A program made the position numbers and the translations under genes. The notes below the pieces were generated by a model. It had not been told where the DNA came from. It made no database searches and was given only the letters and a program-made list of their open reading frames with translations. From JBLIRR01 sp049472395 (lineage in GTDB: Bacteria > SZUA-182 > DTGQ01 > JBLIRR01): a DNA stretch of 64,000 nucleotides. Each line of letters opens with the position of its first letter. Position 1 is the first letter of the stretch. The DNA is taken from contig JBLIRR010000027.1 of the NCBI GenBank assembly GCA_049472395.1, forward strand, positions 17,218-81,217, read 5' to 3'. Below are positions 1 through 9,287 of the stretch, in pieces.

Positions 1-2966
1 CACAAGAAGGTGACTATACGGTAACTCTCACGGTCAGTGACACCTTTTCGTCAGATACGGATACCGCAACAGTGAGCATTACGGGGAATGAAGAAAATGT
101 AGCCCCAGTTTTAAAAGATCAGGCAATAACGATTGATGAGGATAATTCAGTCGTTATTACACTCACAACATCATCAAATGATATGAATGAATCAATATCG
201 TATGTAGTAGTTGATAATCCTTCCAACGGAATATTGGACGGCCAAACCCCTATTATCACGTATATCCCTGATGTTAATTTTGCGGGTGAAGATAGCTTCA
301 CTTTTTATGCAGTAAATGGTTCTCTTAATTCCAATACCGCCACAGCGAGGATAACTGTTATTGCAATAAATGATCCACCGGTAGCTAATGCGGGCCCATC
401 TCAAATAGTAAGTGATGGGGAACTCGTTACTCTTAATGGGACAAACTCCTTTGATGTGGATGATGGCATTGACTTATATCTGTGGGAGGTCACAGAAGGT
501 GATGAAATTTCTCTGTCTGATCCTACAATCGCGAGCACAACCTTCATTGCTCCGAGTGTCGGACGAAAGAGCCAGGCCCTCACATTAAAATTAACAGTGA
601 CCGATCATGGCGGACTTCAATCCTCAGCATATAGTACCATCAATATAAGCAATGATAATACTCCTCCCAATGCTGACGCAGGATTTGATGACTCTGTGAG
701 CCAAGGCTCGATTGTCACTCTTAATGGTTCCAATTCTGATGACCCGGATGGAGATATAACAACCTATCTATGGGAAGGGATAGGCAATTCTATAGAACTG
801 TCTGCTTCTAATTCGCCAATAATTACATTCGAGGCGCCCAGTACAGATAAGAAAAGCCTATTGCTCAAGTTCCGGCTCACAGTGATTGACAATGATGGTC
901 TTAAGGCTACAGACATGGTAAGGATTAACGTAATCGGTGATACACTCGCGCCTAATGCGAAAGCAGGATCTGATCAAGTAGTGTATGAAGGAGATACAGT
1001 GATGCTCACAGGAATTGACTCTTCAGATCCCGATGACGGCATCGCATCATACCAGTTCATCCAAACGGAAGGCTTGCCCGTTTACTTATCCGATCCCACC
1101 TCAAGCCAACCGACTTTTATTGCGCCGGAGGTTGACTCAGAAGGTGCTTATTTAACTTTTGAATTAATCATCACAGATCGCGCAGGCCTTGAAACCACAG
1201 ACTCGTGCGTAATTTATATTGCAGGGGACTCTGAGGAGCAGTATAACGACGATGACAATGATGGTATCCCAAATGATACTGATAATTGTGTAAATACCTA
1301 TAATCCCGACCAAACCGATTCGGATGGAGATAATAGCGGGGATGCCTGTGATGGCTGCCCGGATAATCCTGATAAGAATGAACCTGGTATTTGCGGGTGT
1401 GAACAGGTATATACGAAGTCCAATTCCCCCGTGGCAGATGCTGGGCCTGATCAGGTAATCGCAGAAGGAGAACACGTGAGACTTGATGCATCAAATTCTT
1501 ATGATCCTGATGATGATATTGTGTCTTATTTCTGGGAACAGATAGCTGGCAGTGAGATTATGTTATCCGATGATACGTCCTATCAACCAAAATTTATCAC
1601 GCCACAAGTGAATGCAGAGGGGGAATCGTTGATCTTTAGAGTAACGATAACCGATTGTGCAGGCAATCAATCCACGGATACATGTATGGTGTCGGTTACC
1701 TGGAGCAATAAAGTCCCGATAGCTGATAGCGGCGATAACCTTTATGCGGCCCAAGGTGAGATAGTAATCCTCGATGGCTATAACTCGACCGACCCGGACG
1801 ACAGCATTGTTTCATATCTATGGGAGCAAATAGACGGTGTTCACGTAATCCTTTCTAATCCAGAATCCGTTCGAACATACTTTACCGCTCCCGCAGTCGA
1901 CGAAGATGGTGATTCATTATTATTCAAGTTGACCGTGACTGATAAAAACGGACTTAGATCATCAGATACTGTTATTGTCAATATATGTACTACTACTCTT
2001 CCACCTGTTGCTGATATCGGCCCTGAACAAATAATCGACGAAGGAACGACAGTACAACTGGATGCATCAGGTTCGACAGATCACTATGGAACGAGTCTAT
2101 CCTATAAATGGGAGCAATTACAAGGCCCTCCTGTGACTCTTTCTGACCCGGATGGCGCACTGCCGACTTTTGTCACCCCTGCGGTAAATACGGATGAAAT
2201 AGTCCTCACCTTTCAATGCATAATCGAAGATGAGGCAGGACTTAAGGATTCAGAACAGGTCACTATTACTATCCGGGATAATGGCATTAGTGGTTTTCCC
2301 GAGAATGCACTGACATCCACAGCTATAAATGACGAAAATATAGGAATAACCATGGATAGCGACTGCAATTTAGTGCTTCTTGAACATATCGAGCCGGATA
2401 GTGTGACGGATATCACAGTTGAGCCGCACAACTATATTTTCGGGTATATGGAAATGGATATTGAGGTTGAAACCCCTGGTGATGCAGCAACAATTACGCT
2501 CTATTTGTCGGATCCACTTGCGGAAGATCTTCGATGGTTCAATCATGACCCTGAAATCGGATGGTATGATTTCACTGAACAGGTTACCTTTAATGCTGAA
2601 AGAAATCAAGTGACGATAACCCTGATTGACGGTGGAATTGGTGATGACGATGGTGTTGCCGATGGAATCATTACACATACTCCTACGGGTTTTCGTTCTG
2701 CTTCAAATACGGGTGAGGGAGGAGAAGGGGAGGAGACTGGCGAGCATGATGAAAGTAAAGGAACAGAAGTTGGACTGGAGGATAATAAGGAGTCAGAAGA
2801 AGAGGGAGACGACAGCCTTTTATCACTACAGAAAGATGCTATGCAGATGGCAGCTGGATGCTTTATCGCGACAGCTGCCACGCAATCTCCATTGATGCAC
2901 ACTTCGCCAATGAATAATAATGCAATCCTTGCTAAAATCCGGGGCTGGCTACGAAAGATATTTTAG
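1..2966 (+). CDS. Giant secreted/surface protein with REJ/PKD-like repeats, TSP3 segment and CFI-box tail (5' end missing)
   Basis: The reading frame is open from base 3, so the gene starts upstream of the window; the visible part is about 988 codons. It opens with the end of a PKD-like module, then a cadherin-like module (about 100-385). Six REJ/PKD-like repeats follow, each starting with a motif like PPVADAGPDQ, near 375, 663, 948, 1425, 1710 and 1995. Between the third and fourth lies a thrombospondin type 3-like Asp-rich calcium-binding segment (about 1245-1410). Next comes a choice-of-anchor-U-like domain (about 2290-2690), an acidic Glu/Gly linker, and the motif GCFIATAA near 2855, the hallmark of CFI-box C-terminal tails. 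Such proteins are extracellular, with adhesive or structural roles suspected. The tail after GCFIATAA is short and ends in a basic WLRKIF. The substrate or partner is unknown. Export through the secretion machine at 45-55 kb is only inference. Confidence 0.85.
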   Translation, partial: QEGDYTVTLTVSDTFSSDTDTATVSITGNEENVAPVLKDQAITIDEDNSVVITLTTSSNDMNESISYVVVDNPSNGILDGQTPIITYIPDVNFAGEDSFTFYAVNGSLNSNTATARITVIAINDPPVANAGPSQIVSDGELVTLNGTNSFDVDDGIDLYLWEVTEGDEISLSDPTIASTTFIAPSVGRKSQALTLKLTVTDHGGLQSSAYSTINISNDNTPPNADAGFDDSVSQGSIVTLNGSNSDDPDGDITTYLWEGIGNSIELSASNSPIITFEAPSTDKKSLLLKFRLTVIDNDGLKATDMVRINVIGDTLAPNAKAGSDQVVYEGDTVMLTGIDSSDPDDGIASYQFIQTEGLPVYLSDPTSSQPTFIAPEVDSEGAYLTFELIITDRAGLETTDSCVIYIAGDSEEQYNDDDNDGIPNDTDNCVNTYNPDQTDSDGDNSGDACDGCPDNPDKNEPGICGCEQVYTKSNSPVADAGPDQVIAEGEHVRLDASNSYDPDDDIVSYFWEQIAGSEIMLSDDTSYQPKFITPQVNAEGESLIFRVTITDCAGNQSTDTCMVSVTWSNKVPIADSGDNLYAAQGEIVILDGYNSTDPDDSIVSYLWEQIDGVHVILSNPESVRTYFTAPAVDEDGDSLLFKLTVTDKNGLRSSDTVIVNICTTTLPPVADIGPEQIIDEGTTVQLDASGSTDHYGTSLSYKWEQLQGPPVTLSDPDGALPTFVTPAVNTDEIVLTFQCIIEDEAGLKDSEQVTITIRDNGISGFPENALTSTAINDENIGITMDSDCNLVLLEHIEPDSVTDITVEPHNYIFGYMEMDIEVETPGDAATITLYLSDPLAEDLRWFNHDPEIGWYDFTEQVTFNAERNQVTITLIDGGIGDDDGVADGIITHTPTGFRSASNTGEGGEGEETGEHDESKGTEVGLEDNKESEEEGDDSLLSLQKDAMQMAAGCFIATAATQSPLMHTSPMNNNAILAKIRGWLRKIF

Positions 2967-2975
2967 GCTGGGCTC

Positions 2976-3033
2976 TCGCGAAGCTCCGCCTCACCCTAAT
3001 AAGGTTAAAGGTTTTTTCTGCGGGGCTTCGCGA
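2976..3033. repeat. Inverted repeat after the surface-protein gene
   Basis: Arms 2976-2989 (TCGCGAAGCTCCGC) and 3020-3033 (GCGGGGCTTCGCGA) are complementary at 13 of 14 positions, with a 30-base spacer. There is no T-run directly after the right arm, so it is a poor intrinsic terminator by itself. It could be an mRNA-stabilising stem, part of a bidirectional terminator, or a dispersed repeat. Confidence 0.5.
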
Positions 3034-3069
3034 TGCTTATTTCCTGGATGCTCGATAAAAAAAGAACGG

Positions 3070-3762
3070 CTAGTCGAGATGAAATATATGTTCTATATCT
3101 GCGGAATATTTACCCTGTTCACTGTATATATATAAAGGAGTCTCAACCTTCAGCCCCGGTTTTGCATTTTTTTTTGCCTCCAATAAAAAAAGATGAGGGG
3201 GTTTACTTTTCCGTGATGATATAAAGCGCATTCGCTTTGGCTCCAGTTTGAAGTCCCGCACACTTACTATAAGATCAATTAATCTATCAACAGGGAAAAT
3301 AGTGAAAAATTTCCCTCCATTATTGAGTAGATAGGAAGCAGCGACAATGAAATCCGGGATGGTTGCTGAAATTTCATGCCTCGCTTGTGCCTTGTCCTTA
3401 TGAGGATTTATTCTGCCAGTGCCCAATTTATAATAGGGGGGGTTGGTCACCACAACATTAAAATATCCAGGGTTCCATGCCTGTTGTACCTCCTGGATAT
3501 CATTATTTATAAAAGTGATCGTATGATCACTGAGAGTATTCGCTTCCTTGTTCTGTTTAGCAATATCTATCAATTCGCTCTGTATATCAATCCCAATAAT
3601 AGTCAAGTACTTACATTTTTTTGTTAAAAGCAGCGGGATAATACCGCATCCTGTCCCAAGATCAATAATTCTTTGGTCTCGTGAACATGTGACAAAATCT
3701 GCCAATAGGAAAGAATCAATATTATATTTATATCCCTCCTCCTTTTGATTTATTGTGAGCAT
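3070..3762 (-). CDS. trmN6: tRNA1(Val) (adenine(37)-N6)-methyltransferase-like protein, TrmN6 family
   Basis: A Rossmann-fold SAM-dependent methyltransferase. The SAM-binding motif I reads DLGTGCGIIP near residue 35, and the N6-adenine catalytic motif NPPYY lies near residue 105. The start QKEEGYKYNIDSFLLA matches the family opening, in which a similar KxGYRFSIDSxLLA segment precedes motif I. The family methylates A37 of tRNA1(Val) in the cytoplasm; related members act on other targets, so the exact substrate is not proven. I place the start at the ATG at 3760-3762, four bases after the upstream lipoprotein gene stops; a TTG at 3784-3786 would add eight residues and overlap that gene. It is probably translated from the same mRNA as the lipoprotein gene. 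Confidence 0.8.
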   Translation of the reverse strand: MLTINQKEEGYKYNIDSFLLADFVTCSRDQRIIDLGTGCGIIPLLLTKKCKYLTIIGIDIQSELIDIAKQNKEANTLSDHTITFINNDIQEVQQAWNPGYFNVVVTNPPYYKLGTGRINPHKDKAQARHEISATIPDFIVAASYLLNNGGKFFTIFPVDRLIDLIVSVRDFKLEPKRMRFISSRKSKPPHLFLLEAKKNAKPGLKVETPLYIYSEQGKYSADIEHIFHLD

Positions 3763-3766
3763 ACCT

Positions 3767-4525
3767 CTATTTGAATTTTTCCACAATCTGTGCGATTACA
3801 TTATTGATATTTATTGTCAATTGCTTAAGACCATTTTCCGCTGCTCTCTTGACGTGCTTTGAAAGATTTAAATTTTTCGGCATAGTAGAGGAGAACTCAA
3901 TCTGATCTTGTGTTGATTCAACGCGATAGAGTTTATTATGAGCTGCATTAAACAATAGTGCCTCATTTATTATTACCATATTAAAATCCCCGATTTCTTT
4001 GAGTGCTTGATGCGAGATGAGCAATCCTGGGGATAAAAAATATGAGAGAGGGATCGTATGCTCAGAATTAACCTGAATAATTCTGCGAAATACACAGAGC
4101 AGCGATGTTTTATATTTTAAGGAAAGAGAATTTAATAAACGGCGAGTGACGGTCCCCCTTATCTCCTCATTAAAATAGATCTGATTGACATAGTGATAAT
4201 CTATCTTCACTAATTTGTCACTGATGAGAGCGTGACTGCTCAACAGGCTATCAAATGAATCGTTATTCCCCACATCTCCGGAAAGTGAATTATTAAATAG
4301 GTCATTCCCATTGTGGGAGAAAAAATAATACCCTTTTTGGGGTCGATTCTGATGAATGCTTAGTGAAGCAGGAAAGGCCATTTTATCAGGCGGGAATGGA
4401 TCCGACTCTTTACTTAAAAATATATCATTGGTATCATCAGCGGTCATTGTGGTTTCAGGCTTTTTTGTACATGAAAATAGTGCGACCATAGAAAATAATA
4501 TTACTAAAAATAAGGTTTTCTTCAT
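3767..4525 (-). CDS. Lipoprotein of unknown function
   Basis: 252 residues starting MKKTLFLVILFSMVALFSC: a short basic N-terminus, a hydrophobic core and a lipobox ending in Cys19, so a signal peptidase II lipoprotein is predicted. The mature part has no family I recognise. A GYYFF / NSLSGDVGNND stretch sits in the middle. The C-terminal AAENGLKQLTININNVIAQI resembles the helical end of several envelope lipoproteins in which an ExGLxQLxxxIN pattern recurs, but this is a weak likeness. The ATG is preceded by a GGGGGAG ribosome-binding site. The gene lies 56 bases after ilvD and directly ahead of the TrmN6-like gene, with no functional link evident. Confidence 0.75.
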   Translation of the reverse strand: MKKTLFLVILFSMVALFSCTKKPETTMTADDTNDIFLSKESDPFPPDKMAFPASLSIHQNRPQKGYYFFSHNGNDLFNNSLSGDVGNNDSFDSLLSSHALISDKLVKIDYHYVNQIYFNEEIRGTVTRRLLNSLSLKYKTSLLCVFRRIIQVNSEHTIPLSYFLSPGLLISHQALKEIGDFNMVIINEALLFNAAHNKLYRVESTQDQIEFSSTMPKNLNLSKHVKRAAENGLKQLTININNVIAQIVEKFK

Positions 4526-4581
4526 ATTCTCCCCCTCATCCGTGTACGCCGGATAATATTGTTATGTAAACCTATAGCGAT

Positions 4582-6330
4582 TCATTCCAGTACATCCGCA
4601 AGAACAGCTCCTGTATCAGCGCTTTGTACGAAAGCGCTGTAACGTCCTAGCCATCCATGTTTCACTTTTGGGACAAATGGTTTTTTCTCTTTCATCCTTC
4701 TTTCGAATTCATCATCTGATATCTTTAATTCTATTTTTTTTGTGATGGCGTTAATATATATAATATCAGAATCTCGTATTATCCCGATAGGGCCACCAGC
4801 GGCAGCTTCGGGGGATATATGACCGATGCACAGCCCCCTTGTGCCACCAGAGAACCTTCCGTCAGTAATAAGAGCTGCTTTTATCCCTGCCCCGCTAATT
4901 GCTGCTGTTGGAGAAAGCATCTCCTGCATTCCAGGCCCTCCCTTTGGCCCCTCATATCGAATGACAACTACATCCCCATCCTTAACATGTCCTTTCAGTA
5001 TACCATCAAGGGCTTCCTCTTGAGATTCATATATTCTGGCCCTTCCCTCATATTCCAACATATCGCGCTCGACACCCGCAACCTTTACCACAGATCCGTT
5101 GGGCGCAATATTGCCGAACAAGATAGCGAGGCCTCCTGTGGATGAAAAGGCATTATTTTTCTCACGGATAATCCTATCATCCGGATCTGGAGATCGGCTG
5201 ATATACTCCTCTAATATCCCTTCAACTGTTTTTACATTTATTTTAAAATAAGGATGCCCGCCTTTTACAAGAGACTTTAATATGGTGCCCATACCTCCGA
5301 CCTTGTCCACATCTTCAATATGTACATCGGGAAGTGAAGGAGAGACCTTGCATATATTGGGTGTGCTTTCAGCCAACATATTTAAACGGTTAAGATCGTA
5401 TGAAATCCCTGCCTCGTGAGCAAGGGCAAGGGTATGCAAGACAGTATTCGTGGACCCACCCATGGCCATATCAAGGATGAATGCGTTATCAATAGCCTCA
5501 GGAGTCACTATATCCAAAGGCCGAATGTCCTCCTTTATGACATGCGCTAATCTCTCCCCTGCCCTTTTGACAAGTTCTAATCGATCCGGATTGATTTCCC
5601 ATTCTCCTCTGCTTTTATCTGTATATCGCGCGGCAGGAATGGTTCCATTACCGGGCAATGCGAGCCCAACGATCTCTCCAATACAATTCATTGAATTGGC
5701 GGTAAATAATCCCGCGCATGAACCACAGGTAAGACATGCTTCCATAGAGAGTTTATATAAATCCTCATCGCTCATTTTGCCCGCGCTATTTGCACCGATA
5801 CCCTCAAAAACACTTATAAGATCCTTATTTCCCATTCCAGTCAGCATTGGCCCACCTGACACATACACAGAAGGAAGGTTAAGCCTTACCATCGCATTGT
5901 ACATTCCGGGGATTATTTTATCGCAGTTTCCTATACCTATCCATCCATCACACGGATGGGCGCCGATAATTGATTCTATCTGATCAGTGATAAGCTCTCT
6001 TGAGGGAAGAGAATATTTCATCCCAAAATGTCCCATGGCTATCCCATCACAGATCGCTGCCCCTATATTGGCATACCATACGTTAAAGCCCATGCCTTCC
6101 AAATGTTCTTTAAGAAAATACCCAAGCGTATCAAGATGAACATGACCTGGAATGTGTGTGGTGTAAGAATTAATAATTGTGACATAGCGTTTTTTAAGAT
6201 CCCCCAGCTCTTTTATCGTTCCTGTTGCCTTCATAAGAGCTGCCGCACCCAACATATGCTTTCCTTCAGCAACTATTCTGCTTCCCTTTTTTTGAATATT
6301 CTCAAATCCACTGTTAATAACTTCTTTCAT
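4582..6330 (-). CDS. ilvD: Dihydroxy-acid dehydratase, IlvD/Edd family
   Basis: 582 residues, full length for the family. It dehydrates 2,3-dihydroxy-3-methyl(butanoate/pentanoate) to the 2-oxo acids in valine and isoleucine synthesis. Visible signatures are CDGIAMGHFGMKYSLPSRE (about 94-112), NCDKIIPGM with a cluster Cys near 136, CLTCGSC near 199-205, and the C-terminal ITDGRFSGGTRG loop with GHISPEAAAGG. The N-terminal segment reads NSYTTHIPGHVHL, like E. coli-type enzymes, where other members carry a cluster cysteine, so an oxygen-labile [4Fe-4S] form is likely (inference). The N-terminus is somewhat divergent, so a related sugar-acid dehydratase cannot be excluded. The ATG follows a GAGGAG site. 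The dinG-like gene ends 12 bases upstream, suggesting co-transcription; no other branched-chain gene is present. Confidence 0.88.
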   Translation of the reverse strand: MKEVINSGFENIQKKGSRIVAEGKHMLGAAALMKATGTIKELGDLKKRYVTIINSYTTHIPGHVHLDTLGYFLKEHLEGMGFNVWYANIGAAICDGIAMGHFGMKYSLPSRELITDQIESIIGAHPCDGWIGIGNCDKIIPGMYNAMVRLNLPSVYVSGGPMLTGMGNKDLISVFEGIGANSAGKMSDEDLYKLSMEACLTCGSCAGLFTANSMNCIGEIVGLALPGNGTIPAARYTDKSRGEWEINPDRLELVKRAGERLAHVIKEDIRPLDIVTPEAIDNAFILDMAMGGSTNTVLHTLALAHEAGISYDLNRLNMLAESTPNICKVSPSLPDVHIEDVDKVGGMGTILKSLVKGGHPYFKINVKTVEGILEEYISRSPDPDDRIIREKNNAFSSTGGLAILFGNIAPNGSVVKVAGVERDMLEYEGRARIYESQEEALDGILKGHVKDGDVVVIRYEGPKGGPGMQEMLSPTAAISGAGIKAALITDGRFSGGTRGLCIGHISPEAAAGGPIGIIRDSDIIYINAITKKIELKISDDEFERRMKEKKPFVPKVKHGWLGRYSAFVQSADTGAVLADVLE

Positions 6331-6342
6331 AATACTATCTCC

Positions 6343-8298
6343 TCAATTCTCTAATGAATTAAATTTTTCCTTGGCCTCCTCAAGCCTATACACAATAGGA
6401 CATGGGGGTAAATTCTGAACAATTATCCCACCATATGATTTTGTTTGCAAACGCCGATCAAGAATCACGAACAATCCTTTATCATTCCGATTTCTTATTA
6501 ATCTCCCAAGCCCTTGTTTTAGGGAAATAATTGCTGAGGGAAGTTGATATTCATGAAAAGGCTCCTTCCCATGCTCCCTCAGCCGTTCTATTCTGGCGGC
6601 AATAATAGGCTCAGTGGGCACGGCAAATGGGATGCGATCAATGATGAGGCAACTTAAGGTCTCTCCGGGTATATCTAAACCCTGCCAGAAGCTCCTTGTT
6701 GCAAGCAATACAGAAGATATATCATCACGAAAGCACTCAATGAGACGTAAACCGGACATATCCCCCTGTTTTAATATCCGAAATTTTCTTTGGCCATCCT
6801 GAGAAATTCTGCCATGCAAATAGTGGTACACATGAGTAAGATTATGAAAGCTTGTAAATAAAATAAGAGCTCTCCCACGTGTCGCCATAAGGATACGTTC
6901 AATCTCGGGGCAAATCTTATCAACAAAGTGCGGATGCTGGGGTAATGGTATCTTCTGGGGAAGATACACCACAGCCTGCTTCTGATACTCAAAAGGGGAT
7001 TCTAGTATGAGTTCAAGATCAGGCTTTAACCCGAGACGAGAACAAATGTATGCAAAATTTTCATTTGCTGACATGGTGGCAGATGTCAGAACAAAACCCT
7101 TTAAACGATTAAAAAGATTTTGTGGAAGCTGATCGGCAACATTAATGGGAGAGGCATTTAAAAATATTCCCCTTCCCCTACGCTCGCCCCAATAACAAAA
7201 ATCCATATCGCTCGGATCACGAATAAATTCCAATGCATCTTTAATTTCTGCAGTCCGCCGGCAAAAGGCTGCAAATATTCTATTCGAGTTTTGCTTTATG
7301 TTCCCAAGTTGGACCTTAAGCTGCGATAAGTCTGTGATTATTGCATCAACGGATTTCTGAAGATGTGCAGAGGAGAAAAGTGTGTTCAATAAGAACTTAT
7401 CCTCCTTATGAGTTCGAATTATATCAAAGAATTGGTCTTTATGGAGTGAAAGCTCATCCAATGTTTTGCCCATATTCCAATCATCTATTATTTTATCCTC
7501 ACTCATCTGTCTCTTAATATCGAGGGCTAACTCCTGAAGGCGATAATTGCTCACCATCTGACCAAAATATTCCATGGCGATTTCATCCAAAAGGTGCGCT
7601 TCATCGACGATCAAACGATTATACTTGGGAATGGCTTCCCCAAAGGAGAGGGCCCGCAATCTGCAATCAGCCATAAGAAGATGATGATTGACTATAATTA
7701 TTTGGGCTCTCGCAGCCTGCTGTTTAATTCTCGTCACAAAACACTCGGAATAGTAGGGACATTGAGTAGCGAGGCAAAAATCACTTGTGCTGCAGATTTC
7801 TTTCCATAATAGAGAATCCATCGAAATATCAACAAGTTCTATCACCTCTCCTCTTTTTGTTACCTCTATCCACCTTTTAAGGTGTGATATTCTTTTTCTG
7901 TCCAGATCATCCCAATGAAGAGCCGGGCGTGCTGAGAATACGTGCCATCTTCGAAGACATACATAATTTTCTCTTCCCTTTAAGGCCATCGCGTGAATAG
8001 ACTTATCTAATACTCGCTGGAGAAGGGGAATATCTTTATGGATCAATTGGTCTTGAAGATTTTTTGTGCCTGTAGATATTACCGCGCGTTGCGCATACAA
8101 CACAAGTGGCGCCAGATACGCGAGGGTTTTCCCTGTTCCCGTGCCTGCTTCAATTACTGCACACAGCCGTTCTTTAAAAGCCTTGGCAACCGCTTCCGCT
8201 ATTTCGACTTGGGCAGGCCGATATTCAAATTGGGCAAAATTATGGGATAAGATGCCATCCGGAAGGAATAGATGGTCAATAGAGCCTTCAATAGGCAT
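6343..8298 (-). CDS. dinG: DinG/YoaA-family ATP-dependent DNA helicase
   Basis: 651 residues, superfamily 2 XPD-like. A Q-motif-like RPAQ precedes Walker A GTGTGKT (residues 52-58); Walker B is DEAH in VDEAHLLDE. An iron-sulfur set is visible: one Cys in YVCLRR and three more in CLATQCPYYSEC. The C-terminal helicase motifs TRSFWQGLDIPGE and QGLGRLIRNRND are intact. The family unwinds 5' overhang DNA, R-loops and D-loops and helps replication past transcription. The ATG is preceded by TTAGGT. It sits between the rhomboid gene (8 bases upstream) and ilvD in one minus-strand run. Confidence 0.9.
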   Translation of the reverse strand: MPIEGSIDHLFLPDGILSHNFAQFEYRPAQVEIAEAVAKAFKERLCAVIEAGTGTGKTLAYLAPLVLYAQRAVISTGTKNLQDQLIHKDIPLLQRVLDKSIHAMALKGRENYVCLRRWHVFSARPALHWDDLDRKRISHLKRWIEVTKRGEVIELVDISMDSLLWKEICSTSDFCLATQCPYYSECFVTRIKQQAARAQIIIVNHHLLMADCRLRALSFGEAIPKYNRLIVDEAHLLDEIAMEYFGQMVSNYRLQELALDIKRQMSEDKIIDDWNMGKTLDELSLHKDQFFDIIRTHKEDKFLLNTLFSSAHLQKSVDAIITDLSQLKVQLGNIKQNSNRIFAAFCRRTAEIKDALEFIRDPSDMDFCYWGERRGRGIFLNASPINVADQLPQNLFNRLKGFVLTSATMSANENFAYICSRLGLKPDLELILESPFEYQKQAVVYLPQKIPLPQHPHFVDKICPEIERILMATRGRALILFTSFHNLTHVYHYLHGRISQDGQRKFRILKQGDMSGLRLIECFRDDISSVLLATRSFWQGLDIPGETLSCLIIDRIPFAVPTEPIIAARIERLREHGKEPFHEYQLPSAIISLKQGLGRLIRNRNDKGLFVILDRRLQTKSYGGIIVQNLPPCPIVYRLEEAKEKFNSLEN

Positions 8299-8306
8299 AC
8301 TGTTAC

Positions 8307-9029
8307 CTAATGAAATGTCCGCCTGCTGGTGAAATCATCTTCATCATCGTCATCAAATTCAAATCCCCTTCCATATATCTTATATCTGCTCTTGTTTCGC
8401 TTGTCTTTAATTTTTCTCAGTATTGTTGGATAATTAAGATAAAGATATCCTATGAGCATACCCCCCAAATGTGCCACATGAGCGATTCCATCGCTGCTAT
8501 GAGAGATCGTTGAATAGAATTCGATGAATCCGAAAAGCATGGCAAAATATTTTGCTTTGATGGGGAAAATGATATAGTATATTATTCGTTCCGGATAAGC
8601 AAGGGCAAATGCGAGCAAAAGACCATATACGGCCCCTGAGACGCCAATGGTGGGGATTATTGAAGTTGGCCTGGCTAGTGCTGTGCACACTCCCGCGCCA
8701 ATACCCGTAATGAAAAAGTATTTTAGAAAAAACGGCGTGCCCCAGCTATATTCCAGGTCACTCCCAAACATCCACAAGGCTAGGAAATTGAAAAGAATAT
8801 GCATGAGCCCGCCATGCAGGAACATGTAAGTAACAAGCCGCCATATTTGAAATCTATACCATACGTAATAAGGCCTGAGACCTCCAATTTGATACACTAG
8901 CATGTAATCAATTTTTCGGATCAGCCCCTGGATCAGGAAAATGACCCCCATGATTATCATTAATTTTTTAATCCCCGGACTTAATGTAGGACCGAAGGAT
9001 ACCCCGCTCGATCTATAATAATACGACAC
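8307..9029 (-). CDS. Rhomboid-family intramembrane serine protease with acidic tail
   Basis: 240 residues with about six membrane segments. The catalytic serine motif is GVSGAVYGL in one helix and the catalytic histidine lies in HVAHLGGMLIGYLY. The first loop has WRLVTYMFLHGGLMHILFN, the usual rhomboid L1/TM2 signature with WR and H-x-x-x-H-x-x-x-N. These proteases cut membrane-protein helices near the bilayer surface. The cytoplasmic C-terminus is a run of Asp/Glu (FDDDDEDDF). The start is GTG at 9027-9029, supported by AAGGAG five bases upstream. It is the first gene of the minus-strand run to ilvD. Confidence 0.9.
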   Translation of the reverse strand: MSYYYRSSGVSFGPTLSPGIKKLMIIMGVIFLIQGLIRKIDYMLVYQIGGLRPYYVWYRFQIWRLVTYMFLHGGLMHILFNFLALWMFGSDLEYSWGTPFFLKYFFITGIGAGVCTALARPTSIIPTIGVSGAVYGLLLAFALAYPERIIYYIIFPIKAKYFAMLFGFIEFYSTISHSSDGIAHVAHLGGMLIGYLYLNYPTILRKIKDKRNKSRYKIYGRGFEFDDDDEDDFTSRRTFH

Positions 9030-9137
9030 GACTCTCCTTTTTTTCTTGAATGCACATAGCAGTTAGAATTATAGTACACAAATCCTGTGAATGCAAATAC
9101 TGACATTTTAGTAGAGCAAAAACTGCCACCTATCACA

Positions 9138-9158
9138 GGGCAATCGCATGAAAAATTT
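9138..9158 (+). repeat. Solo copy of the terminal repeat found at 35989-36104
   Basis: GGGCAATCGCATGAAAAATTT is identical to bases 2-22 of the left terminal repeat of the MITE-like element at 35989. No partner arm was found within about 100 bases, so this may be a remnant or a single-ended relic. Confidence 0.6.
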
Positions 9159-9212
9159 CATCCTATGCAATTAACTATACCCAGCAAGTATATAATGCAG
9201 CCTTTTAAATTC

Positions 9213-9278
9213 ACCACAGAGAGCACAGAGGACACGGAAATTCACACTCCCTCTGTGATCTCTGTGTCCTCTGTGGTT
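9213..9278. repeat. ACAGAG-type imperfect inverted repeat
   Basis: The left arm ACCACAGAGAGCACAGAGG (from 9213) and the right arm CTCTGTGTCCTCTGTGGT (ending 9278) fold on each other with a few bulges. Each arm is also built of shorter CACAGAG units. This ACCACAGAG...CTCTGTGG repeat type recurs in intergenic DNA of many environmental bacteria. It lies between the rhomboid gene and the small ORF at 9288, whose mRNA would end here. Confidence 0.7.
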
Positions 9279-9287
9279 AAATAATAA

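Noticed and set aside
4582..6330. Phosphogluconate dehydratase (Edd) instead of IlvD
   Set aside because: The motif set and 582-residue length fit IlvD better and no Entner-Doudoroff genes are near, although the N-terminus is divergent.
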